Assembly: GCA_030434875.1 (NCBI GenBank)
Contig: JAUISW010000001.1
Coordinates: 2,553,501 to 2,617,500, forward strand
Direction of reading: 5' to 3'
DNA: 64,000 bases
Origin: Lachnospiraceae bacterium C1.1
GTDB taxonomy: Bacteria > Bacillota > Clostridia > Lachnospirales > Lachnospiraceae
Shown one piece after another: positions 51,624-61,424 of the stretch. Position 1 is the stretch's first letter. Each line of letters begins with the position of its first letter. The position numbers were made by a program, and so were the translations under genes. Below the pieces are notes generated by a model. That model was not told where the DNA came from, searched no databases, and saw only the letters and a list, made by a program, of their open reading frames with translations.

Positions 51624-52493
51624 ATGGAGAAAAGAATTACAGCTACGACAACATTACTGGGGCTTTTAGGCTCACCGGTATCACACTCTACATCACCTGC
51701 CATGATGAATCTGGCAGCTTCACTTTTGGGTCTTGATTATGCATATCTTGCTTTTGATGTAAAAGAGGATCAGGTTCCCGCTGCACTCGATGCAATGCGC
51801 ACCTTAAATATCAGAGGCTATAATGTAACAATGCCCGATAAGATCGCTGCAGCAAAGAACGTTGATAAACTTTCCCCCGCATCGGAGATCATCGGGGCAA
51901 GCAACACCGTTGTAAACGATAACGGCGTTCTTACAGGATATATCACCGACGGAGAAGGATATGTAAATATGCTCAAAGACAACGGCATTGACATCAAGGG
52001 TAAAAAAGTCGTTGTTGCCGGAGGCGGCGGAGCTGCTACAGCTATAGAAGTTCAGAGTGCTCTTGACGGAGCCGCAGCTGTAACCATTTTCAATATCAAA
52101 GATAAATTTTTCGATAGAACACTTGCAACTGCAGACAAGATCAAAGAAAAATGTCCTGACTGCGAAGTAAAGGTATGTGATCTCGCAGATACAGACGCAC
52201 TTGCAGAGGAGATTTCAAAATCAGATATCTTTTCAAATGCGACCATCGTAGGAATGAAGCCAATGGAAAATGAAAGCATCATTAAGGATACTTCAGTTTT
52301 CCGTCCCGGTCTCATTGTAACAGACGCTGTTTACAACCCTGTTGAGACCAGGCTTCTCCGCGAGGCAAAGGCAGCAGGCTGCACAACCATCGGCGGAAAG
52401 GGCATGCTCATGTGGCAGGGAGTCGCCTCCTTCAAGCTCTTCACAGGACACGATATGCCTGTAGAGGAGATCAGAAAGGCATTCTTCAGCTGA
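51624..52493 (+). CDS. aroE: Shikimate dehydrogenase
   Basis: 289 aa. LLGSPVSHSTSPAMMN holds the shikimate-binding serines, RGYNVTMPDKIAA the catalytic region (with aspartate after proline and the following lysine), and VVAGGGGAATAI the dinucleotide loop. AroE makes shikimate in aromatic amino acid synthesis; sequence variants act on quinate. It is monocistronic with a GGAGGAG site, away from other aro genes. Confidence 0.92.
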   Translation: MEKRITATTTLLGLLGSPVSHSTSPAMMNLAASLLGLDYAYLAFDVKEDQVPAALDAMRTLNIRGYNVTMPDKIAAAKNVDKLSPASEIIGASNTVVNDNGVLTGYITDGEGYVNMLKDNGIDIKGKKVVVAGGGGAATAIEVQSALDGAAAVTIFNIKDKFFDRTLATADKIKEKCPDCEVKVCDLADTDALAEEISKSDIFSNATIVGMKPMENESIIKDTSVFRPGLIVTDAVYNPVETRLLREAKAAGCTTIGGKGMLMWQGVASFKLFTGHDMPVEEIRKAFFS

Positions 52494-52500
52494 TAAAAAT

Positions 52501-52532
52501 CTGCTTCCCGGGTCTTATAACTCGGGAAGCAG
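52501..52532 (-). terminator. Terminator of the second GH/LytTR operon
   Basis: CTGCTTCCCG pairs with CGGGAAGCAG. The kinase stop codon (52515) is inside the hairpin and an ATTTTTAT tail follows on the minus strand. It may also serve aroE. Confidence 0.75.
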
Positions 52533-53789
52533 TATCTGTAATGTAAATATATTGTCTTTTGCGTTGGTGGTTATCGTTCCGCCGTATTTTTCCGCCGTAT
52601 AGCGCATACTCTTTATTCCAAATCCATGCTCGTTTTTCTCGTATTTCGTTGTAACGGGCATTCCGTTCTCATACTTTATCGTTCCCTCAAAATAATTCTG
52701 AACCTGAATGACCATTATATCGCTCTGATCGATTATTTTTAAGTCGAGAACCCTTTTCTCATGCTCGTCAATTTTTAAGACAGCCGTAATAGCATTATCA
52801 AGAGCATTTCCAAAAAGAGCATAAATATCATGCGGCTTCATAAAGCCAAGTCTGCTTCCGTCTGCCATACAGGTAAAATTAATAAAATGATTTTTGCAAA
52901 AGAGGAGCTTATCCATAAGGATCACATCCAGCTGCTTGTTTCCCGTATCAACAGTACTGTCATAGATCATTATGTCGTTTTCAAGACCTTTAATATACTC
53001 TTCTCTTTCATCCTCCATAGAAATATTCTTAAGCGCGCGGAGCTGATGTTTCAAGTCATGACATTTACGGTTGATCCGGTCGATCGTCTCCATCTTAATG
53101 TCATACTGCTCTTTCTGACGGCTTAAAGTCATCTGGATTCCTTCGATATCCCTTTGAAGGATTATATTTTCTTTCTGGCTTACCTGTACCCATACAGCAT
53201 AAAAACAACAGAGCATATCGAGGATCCTGAAGAGTATTTTTTCTGTGACCATTGCCGTATTATCTGTCTTTACCCACATTTCCATTACACTTATGAACCA
53301 GACAATGAGGACTATAGTAGAAACAGAAATTATGGAATTTCTGTTGACTTCGATCAGTCCGCTGTTGTAGATTTTTTTTACAAAAAACAGATAATAAACC
53401 ATAAATACAAGGATATATATGCCTAAAAAGATCAAAGGATACCCAACTCCGCTAAGCTCCGTTATCATCATGAAGTCAAATGCTATATGCTGCACCGCAC
53501 AGGCACACAGACTGCAAAAGATCGCCGTATACAGACTTATTTCCATACAAAGCCAGGTCATGCCTATTATGGATAAAAGATATGTACCCCAGTACAGAAG
53601 CTGCATCAAACCGATCTCTTCAACTTTTATAAAGCTGTTTGCAGCATAGCTGATGATCAAAAGCACAGCGGAAGACATCACCATTCTAAGCTTGTATCCT
53701 TCCCTTTTCATTCCGGGGATCATGGTAATTATGCAGGCTGCTATAAGCTGCACCATATAAGATATTTTATTCCATTCAGTCATCATCAC
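52515..53789 (-). CDS. GHKL sensor histidine kinase (AgrC-like)
   Basis: 424 aa. About six membrane helices, then RKCHDLKHQLRALKN (phosphoacceptor His), N box GNALDNAITAVL and G box NEHGFGIKSMRYTAEKYGG. Same architecture as the kinase at 33361. Overlaps the upstream response regulator by four bases. No peptide-precursor gene is seen beside it. Confidence 0.92.
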   Translation of the reverse strand: MMMTEWNKISYMVQLIAACIITMIPGMKREGYKLRMVMSSAVLLIISYAANSFIKVEEIGLMQLLYWGTYLLSIIGMTWLCMEISLYTAIFCSLCACAVQHIAFDFMMITELSGVGYPLIFLGIYILVFMVYYLFFVKKIYNSGLIEVNRNSIISVSTIVLIVWFISVMEMWVKTDNTAMVTEKILFRILDMLCCFYAVWVQVSQKENIILQRDIEGIQMTLSRQKEQYDIKMETIDRINRKCHDLKHQLRALKNISMEDEREEYIKGLENDIMIYDSTVDTGNKQLDVILMDKLLFCKNHFINFTCMADGSRLGFMKPHDIYALFGNALDNAITAVLKIDEHEKRVLDLKIIDQSDIMVIQVQNYFEGTIKYENGMPVTTKYEKNEHGFGIKSMRYTAEKYGGTITTNAKDNIFTLQILLPEL

Positions 53790-54496
53790 GAGATAATTCC
53801 CCCCATATAATTTGCCAGAGAATTTAAGAATTCCTTTTTCTTCGAGCGGCTCATTTTCAGTCTCTCTCCACCTATACAGATATCCTCTTTCTCAACTCTT
53901 TCAACATATTTGAGATTCACGAGGTAACAGTTATTACAACGCTTAAAAGCGGGTCCTGCCAGTTTTTCTTCCAGTTCTTTAAGAGATGCTTTCTGCTTAA
54001 AGATCCCGTCCTTAGTATGGTAATATAGATAGTGTCCGTTTACCTCAACAAAACGCAGGTCGTCCGTCGATATCCTCTGAACTCCTCCTGCCGATGTTAT
54101 CAGGATGTTTTTTGGTTTTTTCAGCCCTATGACTGCAAAAGCACTTTTAAGCTTCATGGAAAAAGAATAATAATCTATCGGCTTTAATATAAAATCAAAT
54201 GCCCTGACCTCATATCCGCGTATCGCCATCTGAGCCATATTGGTAACGAAAATAAGACAGACCTTTCCGTCTGTCTTTCTGATTTCTTTTGCAGTTTCTA
54301 TACCACTAAGAGATCCCATATCAATATCAAGGCAGATCATGTCATAGCTGCCGTCAAACTCTAAAAGAAAAGACTCTCCGGAATCAAAGCATTTAAGCTC
54401 CAATTCCTCTGAGATCTCTTTTCCAAGCCGCTCCATACTTTCGCATATGCAGTCGCGTGCCTCTTTTTCATCATCTACTATTGCAATCTTATACAT
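53786..54496 (-). CDS. LytTR-family response regulator
   Basis: 236 aa, the same length as the regulator at 32654. Receiver aspartate in MICLDIDMGSLSG, lysine in DFILKPIDYY. LytTR domain from about 135 (LRFVEVNGHYLYYHTKDGIF, FKRCNNCYLVNLKYVERVEK). Probably binds the 21-bp-spaced repeats upstream of the GH3 gene at 60922. Confidence 0.92.
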   Translation of the reverse strand: MYKIAIVDDEKEARDCICESMERLGKEISEELELKCFDSGESFLLEFDGSYDMICLDIDMGSLSGIETAKEIRKTDGKVCLIFVTNMAQMAIRGYEVRAFDFILKPIDYYSFSMKLKSAFAVIGLKKPKNILITSAGGVQRISTDDLRFVEVNGHYLYYHTKDGIFKQKASLKELEEKLAGPAFKRCNNCYLVNLKYVERVEKEDICIGGERLKMSRSKKKEFLNSLANYMGGIIS

Positions 54497-54566
54497 CCTG
54501 TCACCTTATTCAGATCATCAAAATACGCCGATCTCAAGTGAAATTTTTTCCGATAAATATATTTTA

Positions 54567-55130
54567 TCAAAAGATGATCTTATATACAAAAAAGTATATT
54601 ATCATCGAAACTCCGCCGGTTATGAAGGTCACAAGAATATTGTAGACCTGCGGGCTGAAGTTCTGCTGGGCGATTGGCAGCCAGAGTCCGTTTATAGCAT
54701 TGCAGAAAACCGATATCAGTATCCAGGCAATTATATACCATACTATCTGCCTTCCTATATTTCCCTTACTCTTAAAAGTTATATTTCTCTGCAGAGGAAA
54801 ATTTATACACTGGGCTAAAAATGCTCCTATCTCGTATGATAAAAAATAGCCTAAGCCTCCGCCGATAATAACATTTCCGGCTGCATCCCGGGCTATATCA
54901 TAACCCAGGATGTTCCATTTATAAGAATAGCCGAACATATTCATCTGAATTTGCGGCCACATAAATTCCGTTCCCGCAAGTTTAATACCAAAAAGATAAG
55001 GCAGAAAAGTAAACATCAGATACTGAAAGATAGTTACGCTAAGACTGAAAACATAAAAATAAAAAATCTGATATAAAATCTTAGACAGCTTCGGATGAGC
55101 TTCACTGAATTTATTCCACTTATCCTTCAA
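54567..55130 (-). CDS. GtrA-like membrane protein
   Basis: 187 aa with four membrane helices and the motif QCINFPLQRNITFKSKGN (N-F-x-x-x-R-x-x-x-F). I propose the TTG at 55128-55130 as start. It has AGGTGG upstream and overlaps the GH2 stop by 11 bp; an earlier ATG would overlap by 47 bp without a ribosome site. Same family as 29507, presumably moving or scaffolding a lipid-linked sugar. Confidence 0.8.
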   Translation of the reverse strand: MKDKWNKFSEAHPKLSKILYQIFYFYVFSLSVTIFQYLMFTFLPYLFGIKLAGTEFMWPQIQMNMFGYSYKWNILGYDIARDAAGNVIIGGGLGYFLSYEIGAFLAQCINFPLQRNITFKSKGNIGRQIVWYIIAWILISVFCNAINGLWLPIAQQNFSPQVYNILVTFITGGVSMIIYFFVYKIIF

Positions 55131-57489
55131 TTTCCACCTCTGCGTTTCCGATACGGCTGTATGCATTGATCTTTACCTTCTTTCCGCCTTCCGGCTTTAC
55201 TATTGCCAGTGCTTCTCCATAATATGTATCTGCAGTATCCGAAAGATAGCTCTTGATATAATAAGGACATGCACTTCCGAAAGCCAGCAGCTTTCCGCCT
55301 TCAACCTCTATTTTTATTTCAGCTCTCTCCATCGGCTTGACGATACCGTTTTTATCTGTAAATTTAAGTCTTATATAGGCAAGGTCATTCTTTTCCAGTC
55401 GTTTATTCTCTGGTTCAAGCGTCAGAACCGTTTCCTCGGAGGCTGTTCTTAAAACCTTCTCCGCAAGCTTCTTTCCGGCTCCGTCAAAGGCAACTGCCCT
55501 TAATTCACCGTCATGATACTTTGTTTTAAAAACAAATTTACAGTCTCCGTTAAAACGTTTCGTTCCAAGCTTTTTCTTATTAAGAAAAAGACTTACATGA
55601 TCTGCCTTCGCATAGACCTCAACCTTTGCATCGGCACCTTCACAGCCGCGCCATGACCAGCTCTCCATCGCATTTGACATCTTCCAAGCAGACGGAGAAT
55701 GCTTCTGATCTGTGTAACATACCGGAACCACTGCGAGCCCGATCTTATCAATACCGAAAGCAACACGGGTATAGCTCATTTCAGCAAGCGGTTTTCCCGT
55801 AAGGTCGATCCTTCCGGAGCCCGCTGCCACCCAGCCTTTTCCGTGCGAAAAGTCAGGTGCATAATCCGCATATTCCCAGGAGCCTACTCCTACCTCGCCT
55901 AAATAGTCAATTCCCGACCATACGAAATCACCGATGATCCTCGGATTTTTCTTCGCAAGTTTCATGAATTTATAAGCATCCGAGCAGAAAGTCTCACTTC
56001 CTAAAATATATCTGTCAGGATATTTTTTTAAGTCATGCTCATAGCGCTTTATTCCATAGTTATATCCTGCAACGTCCATTGCCGCGAACGCGCCCTTTGT
56101 CTTCAAGTCACAGGGATAAAGTGAAGCACCCCATTTCATAAAGTCTGCACCTAAAAGTCCTGCAAGGTTATTGAAAAATTCACTTCCAACAGCCTTCTTT
56201 TTACCCGTATCGGCTGCCTCCTGCTCTGCCTTCTTATCAGAGTAAACGCCAAATCCCATAGAGCTCAAAAGATTAAAGAAAATATTTATCCCGCAGCTTA
56301 CAGGTCTGGTTGGATCAAGTCTGTGAAGCTCCTCCGTCATCCTTGCACAGAGCTTTATTCCTCTCTCCTGCGCACTTTCTCCTACTTCATTTCCTGTGGA
56401 ATAGATTATGACCGAGGGGTGATTAAAGTCTTTATCTACCATATCGACAAAGTCTTCCGCAAAATTGCTCTCAACCTCTGTTGCGTAATCATACTTGGTT
56501 TTGTGCATATACCACATATCCACGTATTCGTCCATGACCAGCATTCCAAGCTCGTCACAGGCACGGAGCACTGCCTCTGAGCATGGATTATGCGCACTTC
56601 TTACTGCGTTATAGCCATTGTCCTTTAAGATTTTTATTTTTCTATAGGCTGCAAAATCATATTCTGCCGCGCCTAAGATTCCTTCATCATGATGAATGCA
56701 GGCTCCCAGGAGAAGTTTTCTTTTTCCGTTAATGCAAAGTCCTTTATCCTTTGTAAGAGAAACTTCACGGATACCGAATTTCTCTTCAAAGGAATCTTCC
56801 CCAAATGTCACTTTGCAATTATAGAGATCAGGACTGTCACTGTTCCAAAGCTTCGGCTTATCGATCCCGGCTTTTATGCGGCAATCCCCATCAGTTACGA
56901 CTGTCTTTTCCCATACCTTATTTCCATCAGGATCAAATATCTCTGCCTTAAGGGAACCGGCAGCATTAGTCTTTACAGATAATTCCAATATTCCTTTTCT
57001 AAAATCTACTGTCTTTATCTTAAGTCCAAAGGGCTTTATATATTTCTTTGGCCTGACTTCCAGCCATACAGGCCTGTAAATCCCTGTTCCCGAATACCAT
57101 CTTGAATTTGGCTGGTCGGAATTTGTAACCTCGACCCTTAAAATATTATCCTTTGAAAAATCGATCTCATCTGTGATATCCACCATAAAATGAGTATAGC
57201 CATAATGATGATATGCCTTTTTTACGTTATTAATATATACCTTTGCCTTATGATATACTCCTTCAAAGTAAAGGCTTATATTTTTATTTTTCCATTCCGG
57301 ATCTGCCTTCAGCACCTTCTCATAAACATAATCATTTACCATGATCCAGCCGTTGTTGACTCCGCAGACACTCTTTGAATCCTTCTTGTCGAGCAGCATT
57401 GCATCATGCGGCAGAGAAAGCGCAAAAGCGCTCTCTCTTTTTCCCTTTTGGTAACATATCCAGTTATTATTAAAATCGATTTTTTTCAT
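55120..57489 (-). CDS. GH2 family glycosidase (beta-galactosidase-like)
   Basis: 789 aa without signal peptide. N-terminal jelly roll (sugar-binding, SRWYSGTGIYRPVWLEV), immunoglobulin-like domain, then the catalytic barrel: CIHHDEGILGAAEYDFAAYR, DNGYNAVRSAHNPCSEAVL, acid/base glutamate in YSTGNEVGESAQE and nucleophile glutamate in YILGSETFCSDAY. A C-terminal beta-sandwich completes it. Beta-galactosidase or beta-glucuronidase activity cannot be separated by eye. GGAG start. Probably cytoplasmic, working on imported glycosides. Confidence 0.92.
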   Translation of the reverse strand: MKKIDFNNNWICYQKGKRESAFALSLPHDAMLLDKKDSKSVCGVNNGWIMVNDYVYEKVLKADPEWKNKNISLYFEGVYHKAKVYINNVKKAYHHYGYTHFMVDITDEIDFSKDNILRVEVTNSDQPNSRWYSGTGIYRPVWLEVRPKKYIKPFGLKIKTVDFRKGILELSVKTNAAGSLKAEIFDPDGNKVWEKTVVTDGDCRIKAGIDKPKLWNSDSPDLYNCKVTFGEDSFEEKFGIREVSLTKDKGLCINGKRKLLLGACIHHDEGILGAAEYDFAAYRKIKILKDNGYNAVRSAHNPCSEAVLRACDELGMLVMDEYVDMWYMHKTKYDYATEVESNFAEDFVDMVDKDFNHPSVIIYSTGNEVGESAQERGIKLCARMTEELHRLDPTRPVSCGINIFFNLLSSMGFGVYSDKKAEQEAADTGKKKAVGSEFFNNLAGLLGADFMKWGASLYPCDLKTKGAFAAMDVAGYNYGIKRYEHDLKKYPDRYILGSETFCSDAYKFMKLAKKNPRIIGDFVWSGIDYLGEVGVGSWEYADYAPDFSHGKGWVAAGSGRIDLTGKPLAEMSYTRVAFGIDKIGLAVVPVCYTDQKHSPSAWKMSNAMESWSWRGCEGADAKVEVYAKADHVSLFLNKKKLGTKRFNGDCKFVFKTKYHDGELRAVAFDGAGKKLAEKVLRTASEETVLTLEPENKRLEKNDLAYIRLKFTDKNGIVKPMERAEIKIEVEGGKLLAFGSACPYYIKSYLSDTADTYYGEALAIVKPEGGKKVKINAYSRIGNAEVEIEG

Positions 57490-57504
57490 TGCTTCTCCTA
57501 TATC

Positions 57505-57924
57505 TTAAACTTCTGATCCTGCAACGACCGTTTTTTCTCTTTTCATGAAAGAGGCAATTATCATAAGTAAAATTCCAACGCCGAGTATTATTCCGATAGA
57601 AATAATATTTGAAACCTGTGTGGCATCTCCAAAAAGATTAACACCCTGAAAGGCATCTACGAAAGAGCCTACCTGATTGGTCAAGTGTTTGATGCATCCG
57701 TAGCTAAAACATGCTGTGGCTATTACCGCGAGGAAATCAATATCCTCAAAATACATTATCACCGAAGCTGCTATGCCGATAAGCAGTACAGTCACTATGC
57801 TTACATCAAAGGCGTTGTGCGCGCCTGCCCAAAGGCAGAAATGCACAAGTCCTATAATTTCCAATACAGCAGCCAGTATCACAGGAATAACTCCTATTGT
57901 CTTTTTATATTTAAACTTCTCCAT
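57505..57924 (-). CDS. Four-helix membrane protein of unknown function
   Basis: 139 aa with four hydrophobic helices (about 10-32, 42-60, 63-80 and 105-127). I do not recognise it. Its ATG lies 14 bp inside the 3' end of the GH3 gene, so it is coupled to it. It may be a membrane partner of the anchored glycosidase. Confidence 0.7.
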   Translation of the reverse strand: MEKFKYKKTIGVIPVILAAVLEIIGLVHFCLWAGAHNAFDVSIVTVLLIGIAASVIMYFEDIDFLAVIATACFSYGCIKHLTNQVGSFVDAFQGVNLFGDATQVSNIISIGIILGVGILLMIIASFMKREKTVVAGSEV

Positions 57925-60922
57925 TTTGAACTACCTCCTCAATACTGATTTTCTCTTCTTTTCTGCATTTTCTGAATCCCATGATAAGACAGATTATCTC
58001 TATTAACGAGAAAAGAACTATGAGGCCGGTTCCAAGAGGTTTCCACCAGGGAGTAACCGATACTATCTTTGAATTAACGCTGTAACCGTTCATCGCACTG
58101 CTGTTGGCTACCATGTAAAGATAATCATGTACTGATTTTCTTAATAATCCCAAAAGATATCCGTCATCATTCGACTTGATCAGCTCTGCTACGGCGCTTG
58201 ATGAGCCTCCCCCAAAGTCAAGACAGTAATTGTCTACACCTGCTTCAAGAGTAGTTGCAAAGTGACCTTTATAAGTACCCTCAGGATAGATGACAGCATC
58301 AGTTTCCTGCTGACCCTTAAATCCCCATTCGTTTTCAACAACCTCTGTACAAAGTGCCTTGCTTGCCGAGCTCCAAACAAGTCCGATCCTGTTGTAGGCA
58401 TGCATTACCGCATGTGCTCCTGCCACTGCAAGTGAACCTTCAACACCTCTTAAAGCGCCTTCTCTCAAAGCCTGTTCGTTGCAAAATACCGCAACACCTT
58501 CACGATTGTTTTCCTGATCATTTCCTATAAGGTGTTTACTTCCGACTGCAATTCCTTTTGCCTCTGCAGCCTCAACCTCAGGGATTTCGCAAAGATAATT
58601 CATGTTTGCATCTTCGGAATAATACTCGAAATTTCTTCCTCCGAAAGGTGTTCTGTGAAGATTTACCCCCGGCATCCAGTCCTCTGTCATGCCGAGATAC
58701 AAGCACTCTTCAGCCATTAATGCGCCCCTGCGTGCCATCAGGTCTTTATTAAATGTTGATGCAAGAACTATTTCTGTAGGGAATGAGCAGTCCTGTCTTC
58801 CGTCACCGAATTTCTTTTCATCAAAGGTTCCGCCAACACCATCGGGTCCGTCTCCTGCAACTATAGCCGGTTTACCGACTGAAGTAACTTCCTTGGTTCC
58901 AAAGTTATCAGCAAGATTTGACGCAAGTTCCTCGATAGTAAACTGATTTAAGTATTCTTCCCATTTTTCATCATCATATTCAAGTCCTATCATTGCAGCG
59001 AGAGGAATTCCCTTATTGTCTCCCTGAACATAATCAGCCACCGAAGCTGCATCTTCCGGTTTTTCGTAAGTATCTCCGGAAAGAAGCTTTATCATATCAT
59101 CAGTAAGTTTGAGCTGTGTTGCTTTTACGGGATAAGTTGCATCCCAGTCCTGTCTTGAAAGATAAGTTACAGTTCCTTCTTCCCAGCTGTTAGGATCTGC
59201 ATCCTCAAAACGGTTGGTTACTTCTTCTCCCGTATATCTCGAATTATGATAGCTTTCTGCATCAAATTTTTCCTGCCAGTTATAAACATTATCAGCATTG
59301 ACTGCTGAAGCTGATCCATCAGGCTCAGTCATGCCCTCAGCGCCCTTAGCGGCAAGAACCTTATTTACTGCATCGTGCGCATTATCACCGAGTGTGATAT
59401 AGTATTCACCCTCACTCATGATATATCCTTTTGCCTTTTTACGATCATAACTTGCAAGAAGATATTTATCACAGTCAATGGTCAAGGTTTCACTTTCACC
59501 CGGCTCAAGGATTCCTGTCTTTGCAAAATTCAAAAGCTGGATAGATGATTTTTCCACGAGATTTTCCTTCTCATAATCACCATAAGGAGTCTGAGCATAT
59601 ACCTGAACTGCTGACTTTCCGGCTCTGTCTCCGGTATTGGTAACTGTTGCCGTTACCTTTATATCATCCCCGTCAATTTCCACCTTATCGAGCTTTTGCT
59701 CAAAGCTTGTATAGGAAAGTCCGTAACCGAAAGGATACTGTACTTCGTTAGCATAATTCCAGTTCTTTCCGTCAGAAGATCCTGCCTTGCTGTCTGCATT
59801 TCCGTTTCCTAAAACACTGTCTTCATAACGTGTCTCATAATATTTATATCCTATATAAATACCCTCGGCCTGTACTGTCGAATATGTAACGGCTTCATCG
59901 GCATCATCAACTTTCTCAAGAACTTCATCAAGATTTGCCCATTCCTGATTATTAAAACTTCCATTCACTACTGCCGGTGATGAAAGTGAATTGTAGGCAT
60001 AAGTATCTGTCAGATGTCCTGAAGGATTCTCCTCACCCATGAGTATTTTCGCAACTCCTTCAAAACCTCTCTGTCCGGGTTCTCCGATCCAGAGACATGC
60101 ATCTACGCCGTAATCATCGAGCCATCCGAGCTCCATTGGATTTCCGCTGTTTACAAGTACAATGACTTTTTTAAACTTTCCGGAGGACTTTATCATATCC
60201 AGCATATCTTTTTCCTGCTGATGCAGAGCAAGCTGACTGATACCTTCGAACTGATCCTCCATCTCGAGCTCCATGCCCTCTCCGCCTTCACGGGCCAGCA
60301 TTACGATAGCCACATCATTGTAATCATTTTCCCAGGATGATCTGAGTTCATCTGTATAGAATGATATTTCTTCTTCTCCAAGTGACAGCACGCTTGTTGT
60401 CTGTGTCAGAAAATCAAACTTACCTGTTCCTCTCTGTAGTTCACTTGCCTTATATGCATCAAAAAGCGTATCATTTATAACCATTCCGGCTTCTGAAAAT
60501 GCAGTATAGGGGTCTATGCAATACTCTGTCTCGTAACCCTTCGAACCGGCAGATGAGCTTTTATAAAGCGGCTGTACAAAATCGTGTCCGAATAATGTCA
60601 CTCTGACCCCGCTTTTAAGCGGAAGAGCATTATTGTCATTTTTTAATAATACGGCTCCCTCAACCTCTTCCTGCACTGCCTCATCATAAGTATCAGTAAT
60701 GAGTTTCTGCAGATTCTCTGCGTTGAGTTCTCCGTATTCACTTTCATAATAGCTTGTATCTTCTCCGGCATTTTCATTCACGACTTTACTCGTCTGAATG
60801 CCCAGTGCCTGATTAATTGTACCCTCGTAACCTTTCATGCAGCTTAAACCCACTGTTGTTGTAACAAGAAGGAAAGCTGTAGTTGACGCAAGTCCTGTCC
60901 ACAAGATCGAATGTCTTCTCAT
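57911..60922 (-). CDS. Membrane-anchored GH3 glycosidase with reversed domain order
   Basis: 1003 aa. One N-terminal (about 9-28) and one C-terminal (about 955-978) membrane helix. As in the protein at 26475, the alpha/beta domain (LAREGGEGMELEMEDQF) and fibronectin-like domain (after YPFGYGLSYTSFEQK) precede the TIM barrel. The barrel has GDGPDGVGG, GGRNFEYYSEDANMN, KHLIGNDQENNREG and KGQQETDAVIYPEG with the presumed nucleophile aspartate. The catalytic part should face outside. First gene of a six-gene operon ending with its own two-component system. Confidence 0.9.
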   Translation of the reverse strand: MRRHSILWTGLASTTAFLLVTTTVGLSCMKGYEGTINQALGIQTSKVVNENAGEDTSYYESEYGELNAENLQKLITDTYDEAVQEEVEGAVLLKNDNNALPLKSGVRVTLFGHDFVQPLYKSSSAGSKGYETEYCIDPYTAFSEAGMVINDTLFDAYKASELQRGTGKFDFLTQTTSVLSLGEEEISFYTDELRSSWENDYNDVAIVMLAREGGEGMELEMEDQFEGISQLALHQQEKDMLDMIKSSGKFKKVIVLVNSGNPMELGWLDDYGVDACLWIGEPGQRGFEGVAKILMGEENPSGHLTDTYAYNSLSSPAVVNGSFNNQEWANLDEVLEKVDDADEAVTYSTVQAEGIYIGYKYYETRYEDSVLGNGNADSKAGSSDGKNWNYANEVQYPFGYGLSYTSFEQKLDKVEIDGDDIKVTATVTNTGDRAGKSAVQVYAQTPYGDYEKENLVEKSSIQLLNFAKTGILEPGESETLTIDCDKYLLASYDRKKAKGYIMSEGEYYITLGDNAHDAVNKVLAAKGAEGMTEPDGSASAVNADNVYNWQEKFDAESYHNSRYTGEEVTNRFEDADPNSWEEGTVTYLSRQDWDATYPVKATQLKLTDDMIKLLSGDTYEKPEDAASVADYVQGDNKGIPLAAMIGLEYDDEKWEEYLNQFTIEELASNLADNFGTKEVTSVGKPAIVAGDGPDGVGGTFDEKKFGDGRQDCSFPTEIVLASTFNKDLMARRGALMAEECLYLGMTEDWMPGVNLHRTPFGGRNFEYYSEDANMNYLCEIPEVEAAEAKGIAVGSKHLIGNDQENNREGVAVFCNEQALREGALRGVEGSLAVAGAHAVMHAYNRIGLVWSSASKALCTEVVENEWGFKGQQETDAVIYPEGTYKGHFATTLEAGVDNYCLDFGGGSSSAVAELIKSNDDGYLLGLLRKSVHDYLYMVANSSAMNGYSVNSKIVSVTPWWKPLGTGLIVLFSLIEIICLIMGFRKCRKEEKISIEEVVQNGEV

Positions 60923-60999
60923 TTTTTATCCTGTCCTTATCCATGCAATTTATAAGTGACCCACCCTCTGTAAAATTTGCGCAAATTAATTATGGGTAT

Positions 61000-61069
61000 A
61001 TGATAAATTTTTCGACATTCTATTTCAATATTTCGTGCATGACATGCAGTTTATTGTGCATGATTTGCA
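61000..61069 (-). promoter_or_regulatory. GH3 operon promoter with 21-bp-spaced direct repeat
   Basis: On the minus strand TTGAAA (61023-61028), a 17-bp spacer and TATCAT (61000-61005) form a promoter 78 bp before the GH3 start. Directly upstream, GTGCATGACATGCA (61035-61048) and GTGCATGATTTGCA (61056-61069; plus-strand reading) repeat with exactly 21-bp spacing, two helical turns. This is the layout expected for LytTR-domain activators. Confidence 0.65.
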
Positions 61070-61424
61070 AAAAATATGTTTTAGTTTGAAAATTGCACTG
61101 AATGCGGATTACTGCAATTTAAAATTCAAAAATATATTTTATTGTCAAGTTGACGCCACTCTTGACAATAGATAAAAATAAATGCTGAAATGTCATTACC
61201 GACGGCGAAGAACTCAAGGACAATAGTTTTTTCTCCGTCGGTCAAGGTATTTTAGCATTTATTTTTATCCAGTCAAGAGCAAGCTGCTTACGCAGTGGCT
61301 GTCAGGAACCTCAGGCTCAGAATCTAAGAACAATTATTGTGGACATCCGGAAGTTTGTATGTGCAGATTATGCCCAGTCAACTTCTTATTTGTAAAAAAT
61401 ATACTCTGATGAGTAATATATTAG

